A stretch of DNA of 64,000 nt from Bryobacterales bacterium (GTDB taxonomy: Bacteria; Acidobacteriota; Terriglobia; Bryobacterales; Bryobacteraceae), in the NCBI GenBank assembly GCA_016789905.1, contig JAEUQC010000213.1, positions 62,001 to 126,000 of the forward strand, written 5' to 3'. A model generated the notes under the pieces. That model searched no databases and was not told the origin of the DNA. It saw only the letters and a program-made list of their open reading frames with translations. Both the position numbers and the translations under genes were made by a program. Of the stretch, positions 8,788-18,396 are shown piece after piece (position 1 is the stretch's first letter; each line of letters opens with the position of its first letter).

Positions 8788-10233
8788 CTAGCCGTTCATG
8801 GATGCCAGGAACTCCGCGTTCGATCGAGTTTTCGCGAGCTTATCGAGCAGAAGCTCCATCGATTCCACTGGCGAGAGCGGATTCAGCACTTTTCGCAGAA
8901 TCCAGACGCGCGTGAGTTCCTCTTTCGGCATAAGGAGCTCTTCCTTGCGCGTGCCGGATTTATTGATATCGATGGCCGGAAAGACGCGCTTGTCGACCAG
9001 CTTGCGGTCCAGATGGACTTCCATGTTGCCGGTGCCCTTAAACTCTTCAAAAATAACGTCATCCATGCGGCTGCCGGTATCGATGAGGGCGGTGGCGATG
9101 ATGGTGAGCGAGCCCCCCTCCTCAATATTGCGGGCGGCACCGAAGAAGCGCTTGGGGCGCTGGAGCGCGTTGGAATCGACGCCGCCAGAGAGGACCTTAC
9201 CAGAAGGCGGCACGACGGTATTATAGGCCCGGGCCAGGCGAGTGATGGAATCGAGCAGAATCACCACGTCGCGTTTGTGTTCCACCAGCCGTTTGGCTTT
9301 TTCGATGACCATTTCGGCCACCTGGACGTGGCGCGAAGCGGGTTCGTCGAAGGTGGAGCTGATCACTTCACCTTTCACCGAACGCTGCATGTCGGTGACC
9401 TCTTCGGGCCGTTCGTCGATGAGCAGGACGATGAGCGTAACGTCCGGATGGTTGGTGGTGACAGAGTTGGCGATGGCCTGCAACAACATCGTTTTGCCGG
9501 TGCGGGGCGGGGCGACGATCAAGCCGCGCTGGCCCTTGCCGATGGGCGTCAACAGATCCATGACGCGGCCGGAGAAATTGTCCTTGCCGATTTCGAGCTT
9601 GATGCGTTCCTGCGGGTAAAGCGGCGTTAGGTTGTCGAAGAAAATCTTGTTGCGGGCCTCTTCGGGCGGCTCGAAGTTGATCGCATCCACCTTAATAAGG
9701 GCAAAATAACGTTCGCCTTCCTTGGGCGGGCGAATCTGGCCGGAAATGGTGTCTCCGGTGCGAAGATCGAAACGGCGGATCTGCGATGGGGATACGTAAA
9801 CGTCGTCCGGACCGGGCAGATAGTTGTACTCGGGGGCGCGGAGGAAGCCGAAGCCGTCGGGCAGGCATTCGAGCACGCCTTCAGAGAATATGAGGCCCGA
9901 CTTTTCGGCCTGCGTCTGGAGGATCTTAAAAATCAACTCCTGTTTCCGCAGACCGGCGACGCCGACGACGCCGAGTTCCTTGGCAATCGTGTTCAGTTTC
10001 ACGATCGACATGTCTTTGAGCTCCACCAGATCAAGCGTGCCATCGCGGCGCGCGCCGGCGAGATCGGCCGGTTCAGCGACGGGGACGGCGGGTTCGCTGG
10101 CGGGTTTGGGCCGCGGGACGCGGGGGCGGCTCTCCAGAAGGGTTCGGGGCGCGGGGGCCTCCGGGGCGGTTGAGGCGGGTTCGTCGTTGGGGACGGGCGT
10201 TACCGGGTCTTTGATGTCTTGATCGCTTGCCAA
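8788..10233 (-). CDS. rho: Transcription termination factor Rho
   Basis: The protein has a Pro/Ala-rich N-terminal extension, the Rho N-terminal helical domain (VELKDMSIVKLNTIAKELGV), and the cold-shock-like RNA-binding domain (CLPDGFGFLRAPEYNYLPGP). The RecA-type ATPase has Walker A APPRTGKTML (about 243) and LIVLLIDERPEEVTDM. Rho is the hexameric helicase that ends untranslated transcripts. The frame stays open to an ATG at 10293, but I prefer the TTG at 10233 (481 aa). It reads LASDQDIK, has GAGGG 4 nt upstream, and still overlaps the 3' end of engB by 34 nt, which suggests translational coupling. Confidence 0.95.
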   Translation of the reverse strand: MASDQDIKDPVTPVPNDEPASTAPEAPAPRTLLESRPRVPRPKPASEPAVPVAEPADLAGARRDGTLDLVELKDMSIVKLNTIAKELGVVGVAGLRKQELIFKILQTQAEKSGLIFSEGVLECLPDGFGFLRAPEYNYLPGPDDVYVSPSQIRRFDLRTGDTISGQIRPPKEGERYFALIKVDAINFEPPEEARNKIFFDNLTPLYPQERIKLEIGKDNFSGRVMDLLTPIGKGQRGLIVAPPRTGKTMLLQAIANSVTTNHPDVTLIVLLIDERPEEVTDMQRSVKGEVISSTFDEPASRHVQVAEMVIEKAKRLVEHKRDVVILLDSITRLARAYNTVVPPSGKVLSGGVDSNALQRPKRFFGAARNIEEGGSLTIIATALIDTGSRMDDVIFEEFKGTGNMEVHLDRKLVDKRVFPAIDINKSGTRKEELLMPKEELTRVWILRKVLNPLSPVESMELLLDKLAKTRSNAEFLASMNG

Positions 10234-10784
10234 ATTTCCCTCGCTCCCTGGCCGGTGACGGCCGAGAACGGCACTGGCTCTGATCCGTCGCATTCCCGGC
10301 GAATCGCGGCCATGCCGCGGTGTAATTCCGATTGATTGAGTTTGTCCACTTTGGTGGCTACTACTAAGAAGGGACGGTCCTGATGGCGGAGCCAGTCACG
10401 GAGTTCCAAATCCTTCTCCATCCAGCCGCGTCGGCCGTCGAGCAGGATAAAACTGAGCACGAGTTGTTCGCGTTGAACGAGATAAGCCTCGATGAGGCTT
10501 TTCCAGGATTGTTGAACATGTATGGGAACTTTTGCGAAGCCGTAGCCAGGCAGGTCGGCGAACGTAACAGACTCGCCGATGGTGAAGAAGTTTACCGCTT
10601 GCGTCCGGCCTGGCTGGGCGCTGACCTTGGCCAATTTTCTGACGCCGGCCAGCACATTCAGCAAGCTGGATTTTCCAACATTACTGCGACCCAGGAACGC
10701 AAACTCCGGGAGCCGGAGGTTTGGGAATTGCGCTGGGCTTGTAGCACTTAGTATAAACTGTGCGTCCGCTTTGGGGGTGGACAT
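10200..10784 (-). CDS. engB: Ribosome biogenesis GTPase EngB/YsxC
   Basis: The 194-residue TRAFAC-class GTPase shows all G motifs: G1 GRSNVGKSSLLN (about 32), a conserved Thr in QPGRTQAVNFF, G3 DLPGYGFAKV, G4 TKVDKLN and G5 SAVTG. EngB acts in assembly of the large ribosomal subunit. Length and start fit the family. The ATG follows directly on a TTTTTT run and no good Shine-Dalgarno is visible. It lies between lon (upstream) and rho (overlapping), all on the minus strand. Confidence 0.95.
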   Translation of the reverse strand: MSTPKADAQFILSATSPAQFPNLRLPEFAFLGRSNVGKSSLLNVLAGVRKLAKVSAQPGRTQAVNFFTIGESVTFADLPGYGFAKVPIHVQQSWKSLIEAYLVQREQLVLSFILLDGRRGWMEKDLELRDWLRHQDRPFLVVATKVDKLNQSELHRGMAAIRRECDGSEPVPFSAVTGQGAREIWQAIKTSKTR

Positions 10785-10826
10785 AAAAAAGCGAGGCTGG
10801 AGGGCCGGGGCCCGAACCGGGGCCCC
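10785..10826 (-). terminator. GC hairpin plus T-run between lon and engB
   Basis: A 7-bp GGGGCCC/GGGCCCC stem with a 6-nt loop (10807-10826) overlaps the first base of the lon stop codon. On the minus strand a T6 run follows at 10786-10791, but about 16 nt further on. The distance is too long for a classical intrinsic terminator, so it may only attenuate transcription into engB. Confidence 0.3.
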
Positions 10827-13360
10827 TAGTGCGTCATGTCGTCCACGGGCCGGGTCTCCGTCTGAACGGCGGCGGGAGTGAGCGGCAGGGGAGTGACCTC
10901 CCGTTCGAGCGCGATCTTCAGCACCTCATCCATCGACTCGACGAAGTTCAACTTCATATCCTTCTTAATCACTTCCGGGATATCGTAGAGGTCCTTCTCG
11001 TTCTCTTTCGGCAGCACCAGCTCGTGAATGCCGTTTCGGTGCGCGGCGAGCATCTTTTCCTTCAACCCGCCGATTGGCAGCACTTTCCCGCGCACGGTGA
11101 TCTCCCCGGTCATGGCAATGTCGCCGCGAACAGGGATATTGGTAAGCGCGCTCGTAATGGAAGTGGCAATCGTAATTCCGGCCGAGGGACCGTCCTTCGG
11201 AATGGCGCCTTCCGGAACGTGCAGGTGAATATCGAGGTGGCGATAGAAATCGCGAGCCAGACCCAGCGAATGGGACCGCGTCCGAAGGTAGCTCATCGCG
11301 GCCTGCGCCGATTCCTGCATCACGTCGCCAAGCTTGCCGGTGAGCGTCAATTTTCCGCGGCCTTCCATGACGGCGGCTTCGGTGGTGAGAATGGAGCCGC
11401 CCACTTCAGTCCAGGCCAAGCCAACGGTGGCGCCCACTTCGTTTTTGTGGTCGGCGATCGAGTCACGGAAGCGCGGGGGACCAAGCAGTTCCGTGAGCGT
11501 AGCCAGATTCACTGAGACGGAAGGCAGCTTACTCTCGATTTTTTCGATTTCCGGCGAGGCGGCTTCCTCCACCGGCTTGTCGTCCTTCTTCTTTCCCTTT
11601 TTCTTTTTGGCAATGGGGGCGTCTTCAATCACTTCGCCGGCCTTGGCGATCTCTTCCGGCGTATCGGTGGCGGAGACCTCCACCACTTTCCGGGCGATCT
11701 TCCGGCAGACGTTTCCGATTTCACGTTCCAGGTTCCGGACGCCGGATTCGCGCGTGTAGCCCTGAATCAGTGCGCCGAGCCCTTCGGGGGTGAACTCCAC
11801 CTGCGCATCGTCCAAACCGGTTGCCGTTTTCTGTTTCGGAATCAGGAAGGTTTTGGCGATTTCCGCCTTTTCCAGCTCCGTGTAGCCGGAAAGCCGGATG
11901 ACTTCCATACGATCCTGCAACGGACCGGGAATGGTGTGCAGCACGTTTGCGGTGGCGATGAAGAACACTTCGCTCAAGTCGTATTCGACGTCGAGGTAGT
12001 GATCCTGGAACATGAAGTTCTGCGCTGGGTCCAGCACTTCAAGCAGCGCCGCCGACGGATCGCCCCGGAAATCGGTGGACATCTTATCGATCTCGTCCAG
12101 CATAAAGACCGGGTTCTTCGTGCCCGCCTTCTTCATACTCTGAATGATCTGGCCGGGCAGGGCACCGATGTAGGTGCGGCGGTGACCCCGAATTTCGGCT
12201 TCGTCCCGCACACCACCGAGCGAAAGACGGACAAACTTACGGCCGGTGGCCTTGGCAACCGACATGCCGAGCGAGGTCTTGCCGACACCAGGGGGCCCGA
12301 CAAAACAGAGGATAGATCCCTTAGGGTTCTTCACCAACCGGCGAACAGCGAGGAATTCCAGGATGCGCTCTTTGATCTTTTCCAGGCCGTAGTGATCAGA
12401 ATCGAGCACGCCGTGGGCGAACTTCAAATCGCGAATTTCCCGCGTCTTTTTCTTCCACGGCACCGCCAGCAGCCATTCCAGGTAGTTGCGCGACACGGTG
12501 GATTCGGCCGACATGGGGGGCATCTGTTCCAGCCGCTTGAGTTCCGCATGGGCTTTTTCCTGGGCGTCCTTCGACATGCCGGCGGCGTCGATCTTCTTTT
12601 TCAGGTCATCGAACTCGCTCTTCTCGCCGCGACCGAGTTCCTTCTGAATGGCCTTGATCTTTTCGTTGAGATAATACTCTTTCTGCGCCCGCTCCATCTG
12701 GCGCTTCACACGGCCCTGAATGGAACGATCGACGGAGAGCTTTTCGATCTCGATATCGAGCATTTCGGCCACACGCGTCAAACGGTCAACCGGGTCGAAG
12801 ATCTCCAGCAGTTCCTGTTTTTCTTCGATGGTTAACTGGAGATTGGCGCCAACGGTGTCGGCGAGTTTGCCGGGATCGTCCACTTTGATGGCGGCGATCA
12901 TCGTCTCGTAGTTCAGATTCTGGCTCAGCTTGACGTACTGCTCGAAAAGCGTAGTCACGCGGTTGGTGAGGGTTTCCAGGTGAGAACCGGCGTCGATGCG
13001 CGAAGCGAATGTGCGGACGGTGGCGCGAAAGAATCCCTCTTCGTTAGCGACGGAAACGACGCGGGCCCGCTCCACACCCTCCACTAGAACCTTGATGTTG
13101 CCGTCCGATAGCTTCAGGCTCTGGACGATGTTGGCGATTGTGCCAACTGAGTAGATCTCGTCGGGACGGGGATCGTCCACCGAGGCGTCGTGCTGGGTCG
13201 CAAGAAAGATCTTCTTATCGGCGGAGAGGGCCTCTTCGAGGGCTCGCACACTCGAATCGCGGCCGACGACGAACGGGGTCATCATGTGAGGGAAGATGAC
13301 CACGTCCCGGATCGGCATCATGGGAAGACGCCTGGATTCAATACGTTCTCGTGTGCTCAT
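10826..13360 (-). CDS. lon: ATP-dependent protease Lon
   Basis: The 844-residue protein has the N-terminal substrate domain (LPMMPIRDVVIFPHMMTPF), a coiled-coil, an AAA+ module with Walker A GPPGVGKTS (about 357) and Walker B FMLDEIDK. The protease domain has the catalytic Ser in PKDGPSAGIT (about 723) and Lys in IGGLKEKML (about 766), the Lon Ser-Lys dyad. Between the AAA+ lid and the protease domain (about 595-630) is an unusual Lys-rich insert (AKKKKGKKKDDKP) followed by an acidic stretch. Lon degrades misfolded and regulatory proteins. It follows clpX with a 138-nt gap that has room for its own promoter. Confidence 0.96.
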   Translation of the reverse strand: MSTRERIESRRLPMMPIRDVVIFPHMMTPFVVGRDSSVRALEEALSADKKIFLATQHDASVDDPRPDEIYSVGTIANIVQSLKLSDGNIKVLVEGVERARVVSVANEEGFFRATVRTFASRIDAGSHLETLTNRVTTLFEQYVKLSQNLNYETMIAAIKVDDPGKLADTVGANLQLTIEEKQELLEIFDPVDRLTRVAEMLDIEIEKLSVDRSIQGRVKRQMERAQKEYYLNEKIKAIQKELGRGEKSEFDDLKKKIDAAGMSKDAQEKAHAELKRLEQMPPMSAESTVSRNYLEWLLAVPWKKKTREIRDLKFAHGVLDSDHYGLEKIKERILEFLAVRRLVKNPKGSILCFVGPPGVGKTSLGMSVAKATGRKFVRLSLGGVRDEAEIRGHRRTYIGALPGQIIQSMKKAGTKNPVFMLDEIDKMSTDFRGDPSAALLEVLDPAQNFMFQDHYLDVEYDLSEVFFIATANVLHTIPGPLQDRMEVIRLSGYTELEKAEIAKTFLIPKQKTATGLDDAQVEFTPEGLGALIQGYTRESGVRNLEREIGNVCRKIARKVVEVSATDTPEEIAKAGEVIEDAPIAKKKKGKKKDDKPVEEAASPEIEKIESKLPSVSVNLATLTELLGPPRFRDSIADHKNEVGATVGLAWTEVGGSILTTEAAVMEGRGKLTLTGKLGDVMQESAQAAMSYLRTRSHSLGLARDFYRHLDIHLHVPEGAIPKDGPSAGITIATSITSALTNIPVRGDIAMTGEITVRGKVLPIGGLKEKMLAAHRNGIHELVLPKENEKDLYDIPEVIKKDMKLNFVESMDEVLKIALEREVTPLPLTPAAVQTETRPVDDMTH

Positions 13361-13498
13361 GCGTGGGTTGACCTAAGACTTAGTTTGATTCTGGAACCCT
13401 GAGAAGCGACTCCAAATGCTCGTAAATTCACGAGTGGAGTACAGCGGAGGGCAAAATGTTTCTGGGAATGGTTTGGGGAAGAGGGCCGGCTGAGGAGC

Positions 13499-14773
13499 CT
13501 AACCGGCCTTTTCCAATAGAGCGAGATTGATCTTTTGCGTAATGACCATCTCTTTAGTGACCAGGAATTCGCGGATCTTCTTGTGGGAAGGAAGGAAGTA
13601 CATGAGGTCGAGCATCAGGTCTTCGAGGATCATCCGCAAACCGCGGGCGCCGACCTTCCGCTCCATGGCGAGCGAGGCGATGGCCTCCAAGGCGTCGTCG
13701 CTGAACTTGAGTCTAACATTCTCAAACTCAAACAGCCGCTGATACTGCTTGATGACGGCGTTCTTCGGTTTGGAGAGAATTTGGATAAGCGCGTCGCGGT
13801 CCAGATCTTCCAACACGCCGACAACGGGCAGCCGGCCGATGAACTCCGGAATAAAGCCGTAGCGGATCAGGTCAACGGGCTGAATCAGGCTGATGAGTTG
13901 CTCTTCCTTCCGCGGCGCGGTCTTACGCGGGCGGACGGAATCCTTCTCTTCCCCTTCATTGAATCCAATAGACCGGCGGCCGACGCGGCGTTCAACGATC
14001 TTGTCCAAACCGACAAACGCGCCGCCGCATATAAAGAGAATGTTGGAGGTGTCCACCGGAGTGAACTCCTGGTGGGGGTGTTTGCGCCCGCCCTGCGGCG
14101 GAACATTCGCCACGGTGCCTTCCAGAATCTTTAGCAGCGCCTGCTGGACACCTTCCCCGGAAACATCGCGGGTGATGGATGGGTTTTCGTCCTTGCGGCA
14201 GATCTTGTCGATTTCATCGATGTAGATGATGCCGGTCTGGCAGCGCTGGACATCCCAATCGGAATTCTGTAGCAGACGGAGAATGATGTTCTCAACGTCT
14301 TCACCGACATAGCCGGCCTCAGTGAGCGTGGTAGCGTCCACGATGGCGAAGGGCACATCGAGGATGCGGGCCAGCGTTTGGGCCAGCAGGGTCTTACCGG
14401 TGCCGGTCGGGCCAATGAGCAGGATATTCGACTTGCCGAGTTCGACATCACTACCACGCTGTTTATTCATTTGAATGCGCTTGTAGTGGTTGTAGACGGC
14501 GACGGCGAGCTTTTTCTTCGTAGCGTCCTGCCCGATGACGTACTGGTCCAGATACTCCTTCAGTTCGAGCGGTTTGGGCAGTTTATGAGGGGCGGAATAG
14601 GTTTGTTCATTCCGGTCATCTTCCAGAATGGAATTGCATACGGCGATGCACTCGTCACATATGTAGGAGCGCGGATAATCGCTGAGCGGGGAGGAGATCA
14701 GCTTACCGACGACATCCTGGCTCTTGTGACAAAACGAACAGCGCAGAGACTCGTCCGACGAGGAACGCTTCAC
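13499..14773 (-). CDS. clpX: ATP-dependent Clp protease ATP-binding subunit ClpX
   Basis: The 424-residue protein begins with the ClpX four-Cys zinc-binding domain (Cys12, 15, 39 and 42). The AAA+ domain follows, with Walker A GPTGTGKTLLAQ (about 123), the pore loop AGYVGEDVE and sensor 2 GARGLRMILE. It carries the IGF loop (RRSIGFNEGEE, about 268) that docks on ClpP, so it should work with a ClpP. No clpP lies beside it: the next gene upstream is a histidine kinase. GTG is the likely start, with AGGAGA upstream. ClpX unfolds tagged proteins for degradation. Confidence 0.96.
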   Translation of the reverse strand: MKRSSSDESLRCSFCHKSQDVVGKLISSPLSDYPRSYICDECIAVCNSILEDDRNEQTYSAPHKLPKPLELKEYLDQYVIGQDATKKKLAVAVYNHYKRIQMNKQRGSDVELGKSNILLIGPTGTGKTLLAQTLARILDVPFAIVDATTLTEAGYVGEDVENIILRLLQNSDWDVQRCQTGIIYIDEIDKICRKDENPSITRDVSGEGVQQALLKILEGTVANVPPQGGRKHPHQEFTPVDTSNILFICGGAFVGLDKIVERRVGRRSIGFNEGEEKDSVRPRKTAPRKEEQLISLIQPVDLIRYGFIPEFIGRLPVVGVLEDLDRDALIQILSKPKNAVIKQYQRLFEFENVRLKFSDDALEAIASLAMERKVGARGLRMILEDLMLDLMYFLPSHKKIREFLVTKEMVITQKINLALLEKAG

Positions 14774-14870
14774 GCGGGATCTCCTGGTGGAATAGACTTT
14801 CGAATCCGGAACGCCATAGACGCTCCGCCTTCATTATAGCCCTTCTGGCGTTCCCGCAAATGCAATCTTC

Positions 14871-17039
14871 CTACTTAGACGGATCAACGGAGGTCACCTT
14901 GGGCGCCGCGTCGAGGTACCGGGACAGCACCTCGCGGAGACGGTCCAGACGGATGGGCTTGGACACATAGTCGTTCATTCCGGCGGCCAGGCAAAGTTCC
15001 CGGTCACCTTTCATGGCATTGGCGGTCATAGCGATGACAGGAATGGCAGCCGTAGCGGGGTTCTGACGAAGCCGGCGGGTGGCTTCATAGCCATCAAGAT
15101 CGGGCATTTGACAGTCCATTAGAATGGCCTGGAAGCTCCGTTCGGCAATGGCTTGCAGGGCGATGGCGCCGTTGGGAACCACTTCCGATGTCAGCCCAAG
15201 CGCGTTTACCAGGCGCTGTGCGAGTATCTGGTTCACAGCATTATCCTCCGCAATGAGCACATGACCGGCAAGGCGGGCAGGCGGACGAACAGGAGTTGGC
15301 ACATCGCAGCGGGGAAGGCAATCGGCTGCTACCAGCAGTTCGGCGATCTGCGAAGCGCGGACCGGGCGCGTGAGCGTGAAGGATGAAGCGGCAGAACCGT
15401 CGGTCGATTCCCCCCGGTTAGTGAGCGGGAAAATGGGAGGGGGCGGCGTGGCAAGCGCCGGAATCAGCCGGGCGCGGATGGTGGGCGTTGGCAACCCTGG
15501 AGAAGAACCCGCGACGATGCAGTCGTACCGTTTCGAATTCAGGTAACGCAGGGCTTCATCAACGGACTGGCACAGTTGGACCGATGTACCGTGGCGCACC
15601 AGCAGTTCGCCAATAGTTGCGCGGGACCGGGGGGCCGGCTCTATGACCAGCACGGCGCAAGAACTGGCGGCAGGACTGGTGGAGCGCGGGGCCGCCGCCG
15701 GCTCCAATTTGATGTCGAAGACAAAGCGCGAGCCTGCGCCCTGTTTGGTCTCCACCGCGATCTCTCCCCCCATGGCGGCAATCAACTGGCGAGAGATCGC
15801 CAAGCCAAGGCCGGTGCCGCCGAAGCGTCGGCTGGTGGAGGTATCGGCCTGCATGAAGGGCTTGAAGAGCTTCTCTCGGGTCGCATCGCTCATCCCTTGG
15901 CCGTCATCGGCCACGCTCCATTGCATGTGGACGAAACCGGGGCCGTTCTGGAGCAGTCGCGCCTGCACAAATACGTTCCCGCCGTTTGGCCACTCGCCTC
16001 CAAAGCTGAATTTGATGGCGTTGCTCACCAGATTCATCAGCACCTGGCGCAGGCGGCCTTCGTCGCCGCGAACCCATTCGGGGATGGCTGGGTCAATGGA
16101 GTAGCCGAGGTCCAGGCCTTTTTCGACGGCACGCAGGCCGAGCACGTCGAACACATCCTCAATGGCGTTGCGCGGCTGGAAATCGATACGGGCGAAATCG
16201 AGCTTCCCGGCGCTCATCTTGGAGAAATCCAGAATGTCGTTCAGAATGTCGAGCAGCGATTCCGCGGAGCGGTGACTGGTGCGGGCCAGAACTTGTTGTT
16301 CCCGGTCCAGTCCGCTTTGCAGCAGCAGTTCCAGCATTCCCATCACGCCGTTCATAGGCGTACGCAGTTCGTGGCTCATGTTGGCGAGAAACTCGCTCTT
16401 CACACGCGCGGCCATTTCGGCATCGGTGCGGGCTTTTTCCAGCAGTAGCGACTCAATCGTGGAGCGAACGAACCAGTCGTTGATTTCAAAAACCTGATAG
16501 CCGACGGCGGCCAGAAAAATTAACATTAACGCACTGAGGAGGAACGATTCCGTGTCACCTCCCAGGACGAGCCCGGTTAGGGTCGGAATCATGGCGCAAC
16601 CAAGGTAGGCAAGCGAGAGCCGGCGATCGCCAGCGAAGGCGCCCAATGCGAAGCAGCCAATGCCGGCGGAGATGAGGAGAATGACAAACTGGAGAAACTG
16701 CCCGCGGTAGGCTACCTGAATATAACCGGCGAAAACGCCCCAGATGAGGCCGGACAGCATGGTATGAAAACCATAGTCGCGAATCCAGCGGGTGGCCTCC
16801 GGCGGAGTGGACGGCGGACTGCCCGACAGGAGCAATCGCCACCGCAGCACACCGGTGGCGATGAATATGAACAGCGTGCCACCGAACACAAACGGGCGCT
16901 CCGCAGCGAGCGGAGTGCCGAGACCTATTGGCACAAAAATGATGGCGTAGAGAAAGACAGCCCAACGGCTGCGCCGCCAAATTTGTGCTGCTCGCGCCAC
17001 TCGAAGCCGTGGCGCGAACTCGGGGTCAACGGTAGTCAC
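14871..17039 (-). CDS. Membrane-bound hybrid sensor histidine kinase / response regulator
   Basis: The 722-residue protein has about five or six N-terminal membrane helices (about 25-200) without a recognisable extracytoplasmic sensor. HisKA follows, with the phospho-accepting His in FLANMSHELRTPMNGVMGM (about 221), then HATPase_c with NLVSNAIKF, DDGQGM and GGTGLGLAISRQ. A middle segment (about 455-560) looks like a receiver domain that lost its phospho-acceptor Asp. The C-terminal receiver is intact (VLIAEDNAVNQ, ILMDCQMPDLDGYEATRR, MTANAM, VSKPI). It sits 14 nt after trigger factor and before clpX, where clpP is usually found. Its signal and output are unknown; no Hpt or DNA-binding partner is adjacent. 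Confidence 0.9.
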   Translation of the reverse strand: MTTVDPEFAPRLRVARAAQIWRRSRWAVFLYAIIFVPIGLGTPLAAERPFVFGGTLFIFIATGVLRWRLLLSGSPPSTPPEATRWIRDYGFHTMLSGLIWGVFAGYIQVAYRGQFLQFVILLISAGIGCFALGAFAGDRRLSLAYLGCAMIPTLTGLVLGGDTESFLLSALMLIFLAAVGYQVFEINDWFVRSTIESLLLEKARTDAEMAARVKSEFLANMSHELRTPMNGVMGMLELLLQSGLDREQQVLARTSHRSAESLLDILNDILDFSKMSAGKLDFARIDFQPRNAIEDVFDVLGLRAVEKGLDLGYSIDPAIPEWVRGDEGRLRQVLMNLVSNAIKFSFGGEWPNGGNVFVQARLLQNGPGFVHMQWSVADDGQGMSDATREKLFKPFMQADTSTSRRFGGTGLGLAISRQLIAAMGGEIAVETKQGAGSRFVFDIKLEPAAAPRSTSPAASSCAVLVIEPAPRSRATIGELLVRHGTSVQLCQSVDEALRYLNSKRYDCIVAGSSPGLPTPTIRARLIPALATPPPPIFPLTNRGESTDGSAASSFTLTRPVRASQIAELLVAADCLPRCDVPTPVRPPARLAGHVLIAEDNAVNQILAQRLVNALGLTSEVVPNGAIALQAIAERSFQAILMDCQMPDLDGYEATRRLRQNPATAAIPVIAMTANAMKGDRELCLAAGMNDYVSKPIRLDRLREVLSRYLDAAPKVTSVDPSK

Positions 17040-17053
17040 CTACATTGAGACTA

Positions 17054-18355
17054 CTAGGATTCGGGCGTGGCTGCGGGTTCAGCCGCCGGGGGCTCCACTT
17101 TGTTCGACTGCTCGAAGAGGAAATTCAACGTTTTCTGGGTTCGAATGTGTCCGGCAATTCGACCCAGAGTACCGTCCTGTTCCAGGCGGCGGCGGACACT
17201 GGCAACGGCTTCGCGGTCCTGCCGGGCGATGCGCTGCACTTCGAGGTCAACTTCTTCCTGCGTGGCATGAATTGCTTCGCGATCGGCCACCTTTTCCAGC
17301 AGCAGGGAGGCGCGAACGTCCTTGAGGGCACGCGGCGCCTGGGACTCTTTCAGCTTGGCCCAGTCCAGATTCAAACCGCGCGGGTCCACGCCCTGGCTGG
17401 CCAGACTGCGCAGCCGGCTATCGATAATCGACTCCACCTGTTGATCGACGTAGCTCTGCGGAATCGGAAAATCGTAGAGGTCAACCAAAGAATCAAGAAT
17501 CGCGGTGTGTGCCGACTGACGGGCGGTCATGTCGCGTTCCGCGTAAATCGATTTCCGGGCTGCGTCGCGCAACTCATCCAGGCTCTTGAAGTCACCGAGG
17601 TCCTGAGCAAACTCGTCGTTCAACTCCGGCATTTCCTTGCGCCGGATTGTCTTCAAGGTACAGGAGAAATTCACTGTCTTCCCTGCCAGGCGCTCCGCGC
17701 CGTAGTCTTCCGGGTAGGCAATGGTGAATTCCTTGACATCGCCCGGCTCCATGCCGGCGATGTTGTCGGTAAACGCAGCCATCGTGTCGGCATGGCCAAG
17801 TTCAAGGGCAACATCGTCTTCGTTCAATTCCGGCCCGTCGAGGCCGGAGAGGCTGCGGAGCGCGATCAAGACATGATCGGTCCCGGTCGCCGGACGGGGA
17901 TCTTCATTGATGTACTCAGCCTTCTGCGCGCGCAGGGATTGGAGACGCGCTTCAATATCCTCCTCGCTCACCACCGGCTCGCGGTAGGGTACGGTGAGGC
18001 CGCGATAATCGTCGCGCAGTTCAAACTCCGGCGCCACTTCATACTGCGTCTTGAACTTCAACGGTTCGCCGGCGTGGTAGTGCATGTCAACAACAGAGGG
18101 CGTGCCCACGACCTGGATCTTTTCGCCATCGGCGTATTTGCGGAAGGCTTTGGGGATGATCCGCTCCAGCACATCCTGCCGCACTTCGTTCGCGAACTTG
18201 GTGCGGATGAGCGATGCGGGGACTTTTCCGGGGCGAAAACCGGGCAGCGCCGCCTTCTTGCGAATGTCTTCGACAACCAGTGCCGTTTCCTTGTCGATCT
18301 CCTCAACGGGGATGACCAGTTCAATTTCGTGCTTACAGCCTTCGAGGAGTGCCAT
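17054..18355 (-). CDS. tig: Trigger factor, ribosome-associated chaperone and prolyl isomerase
   Basis: The 433-residue protein has the ribosome-binding N-terminal domain, with the signature GFRPGKVPASLIRTKF near residue 40-55. A central FKBP-like PPIase domain follows (about 150-240, ending FSCTLKTIRRKEMPELNDEF, the conserved junction). The C-terminal helical chaperone arms include LDELRDAARKSIYAERDMTA. It binds near the ribosome exit tunnel and protects nascent chains. Length and domain order are normal. In many bacteria tig is followed by clpP-clpX; here a sensor kinase comes next. Confidence 0.95.
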   Translation of the reverse strand: MALLEGCKHEIELVIPVEEIDKETALVVEDIRKKAALPGFRPGKVPASLIRTKFANEVRQDVLERIIPKAFRKYADGEKIQVVGTPSVVDMHYHAGEPLKFKTQYEVAPEFELRDDYRGLTVPYREPVVSEEDIEARLQSLRAQKAEYINEDPRPATGTDHVLIALRSLSGLDGPELNEDDVALELGHADTMAAFTDNIAGMEPGDVKEFTIAYPEDYGAERLAGKTVNFSCTLKTIRRKEMPELNDEFAQDLGDFKSLDELRDAARKSIYAERDMTARQSAHTAILDSLVDLYDFPIPQSYVDQQVESIIDSRLRSLASQGVDPRGLNLDWAKLKESQAPRALKDVRASLLLEKVADREAIHATQEEVDLEVQRIARQDREAVASVRRRLEQDGTLGRIAGHIRTQKTLNFLFEQSNKVEPPAAEPAATPES

Positions 18356-18396
18356 GGGAAAAAAAGTGTTTCAGAGGGAGTGATTTGGAAGTACAA

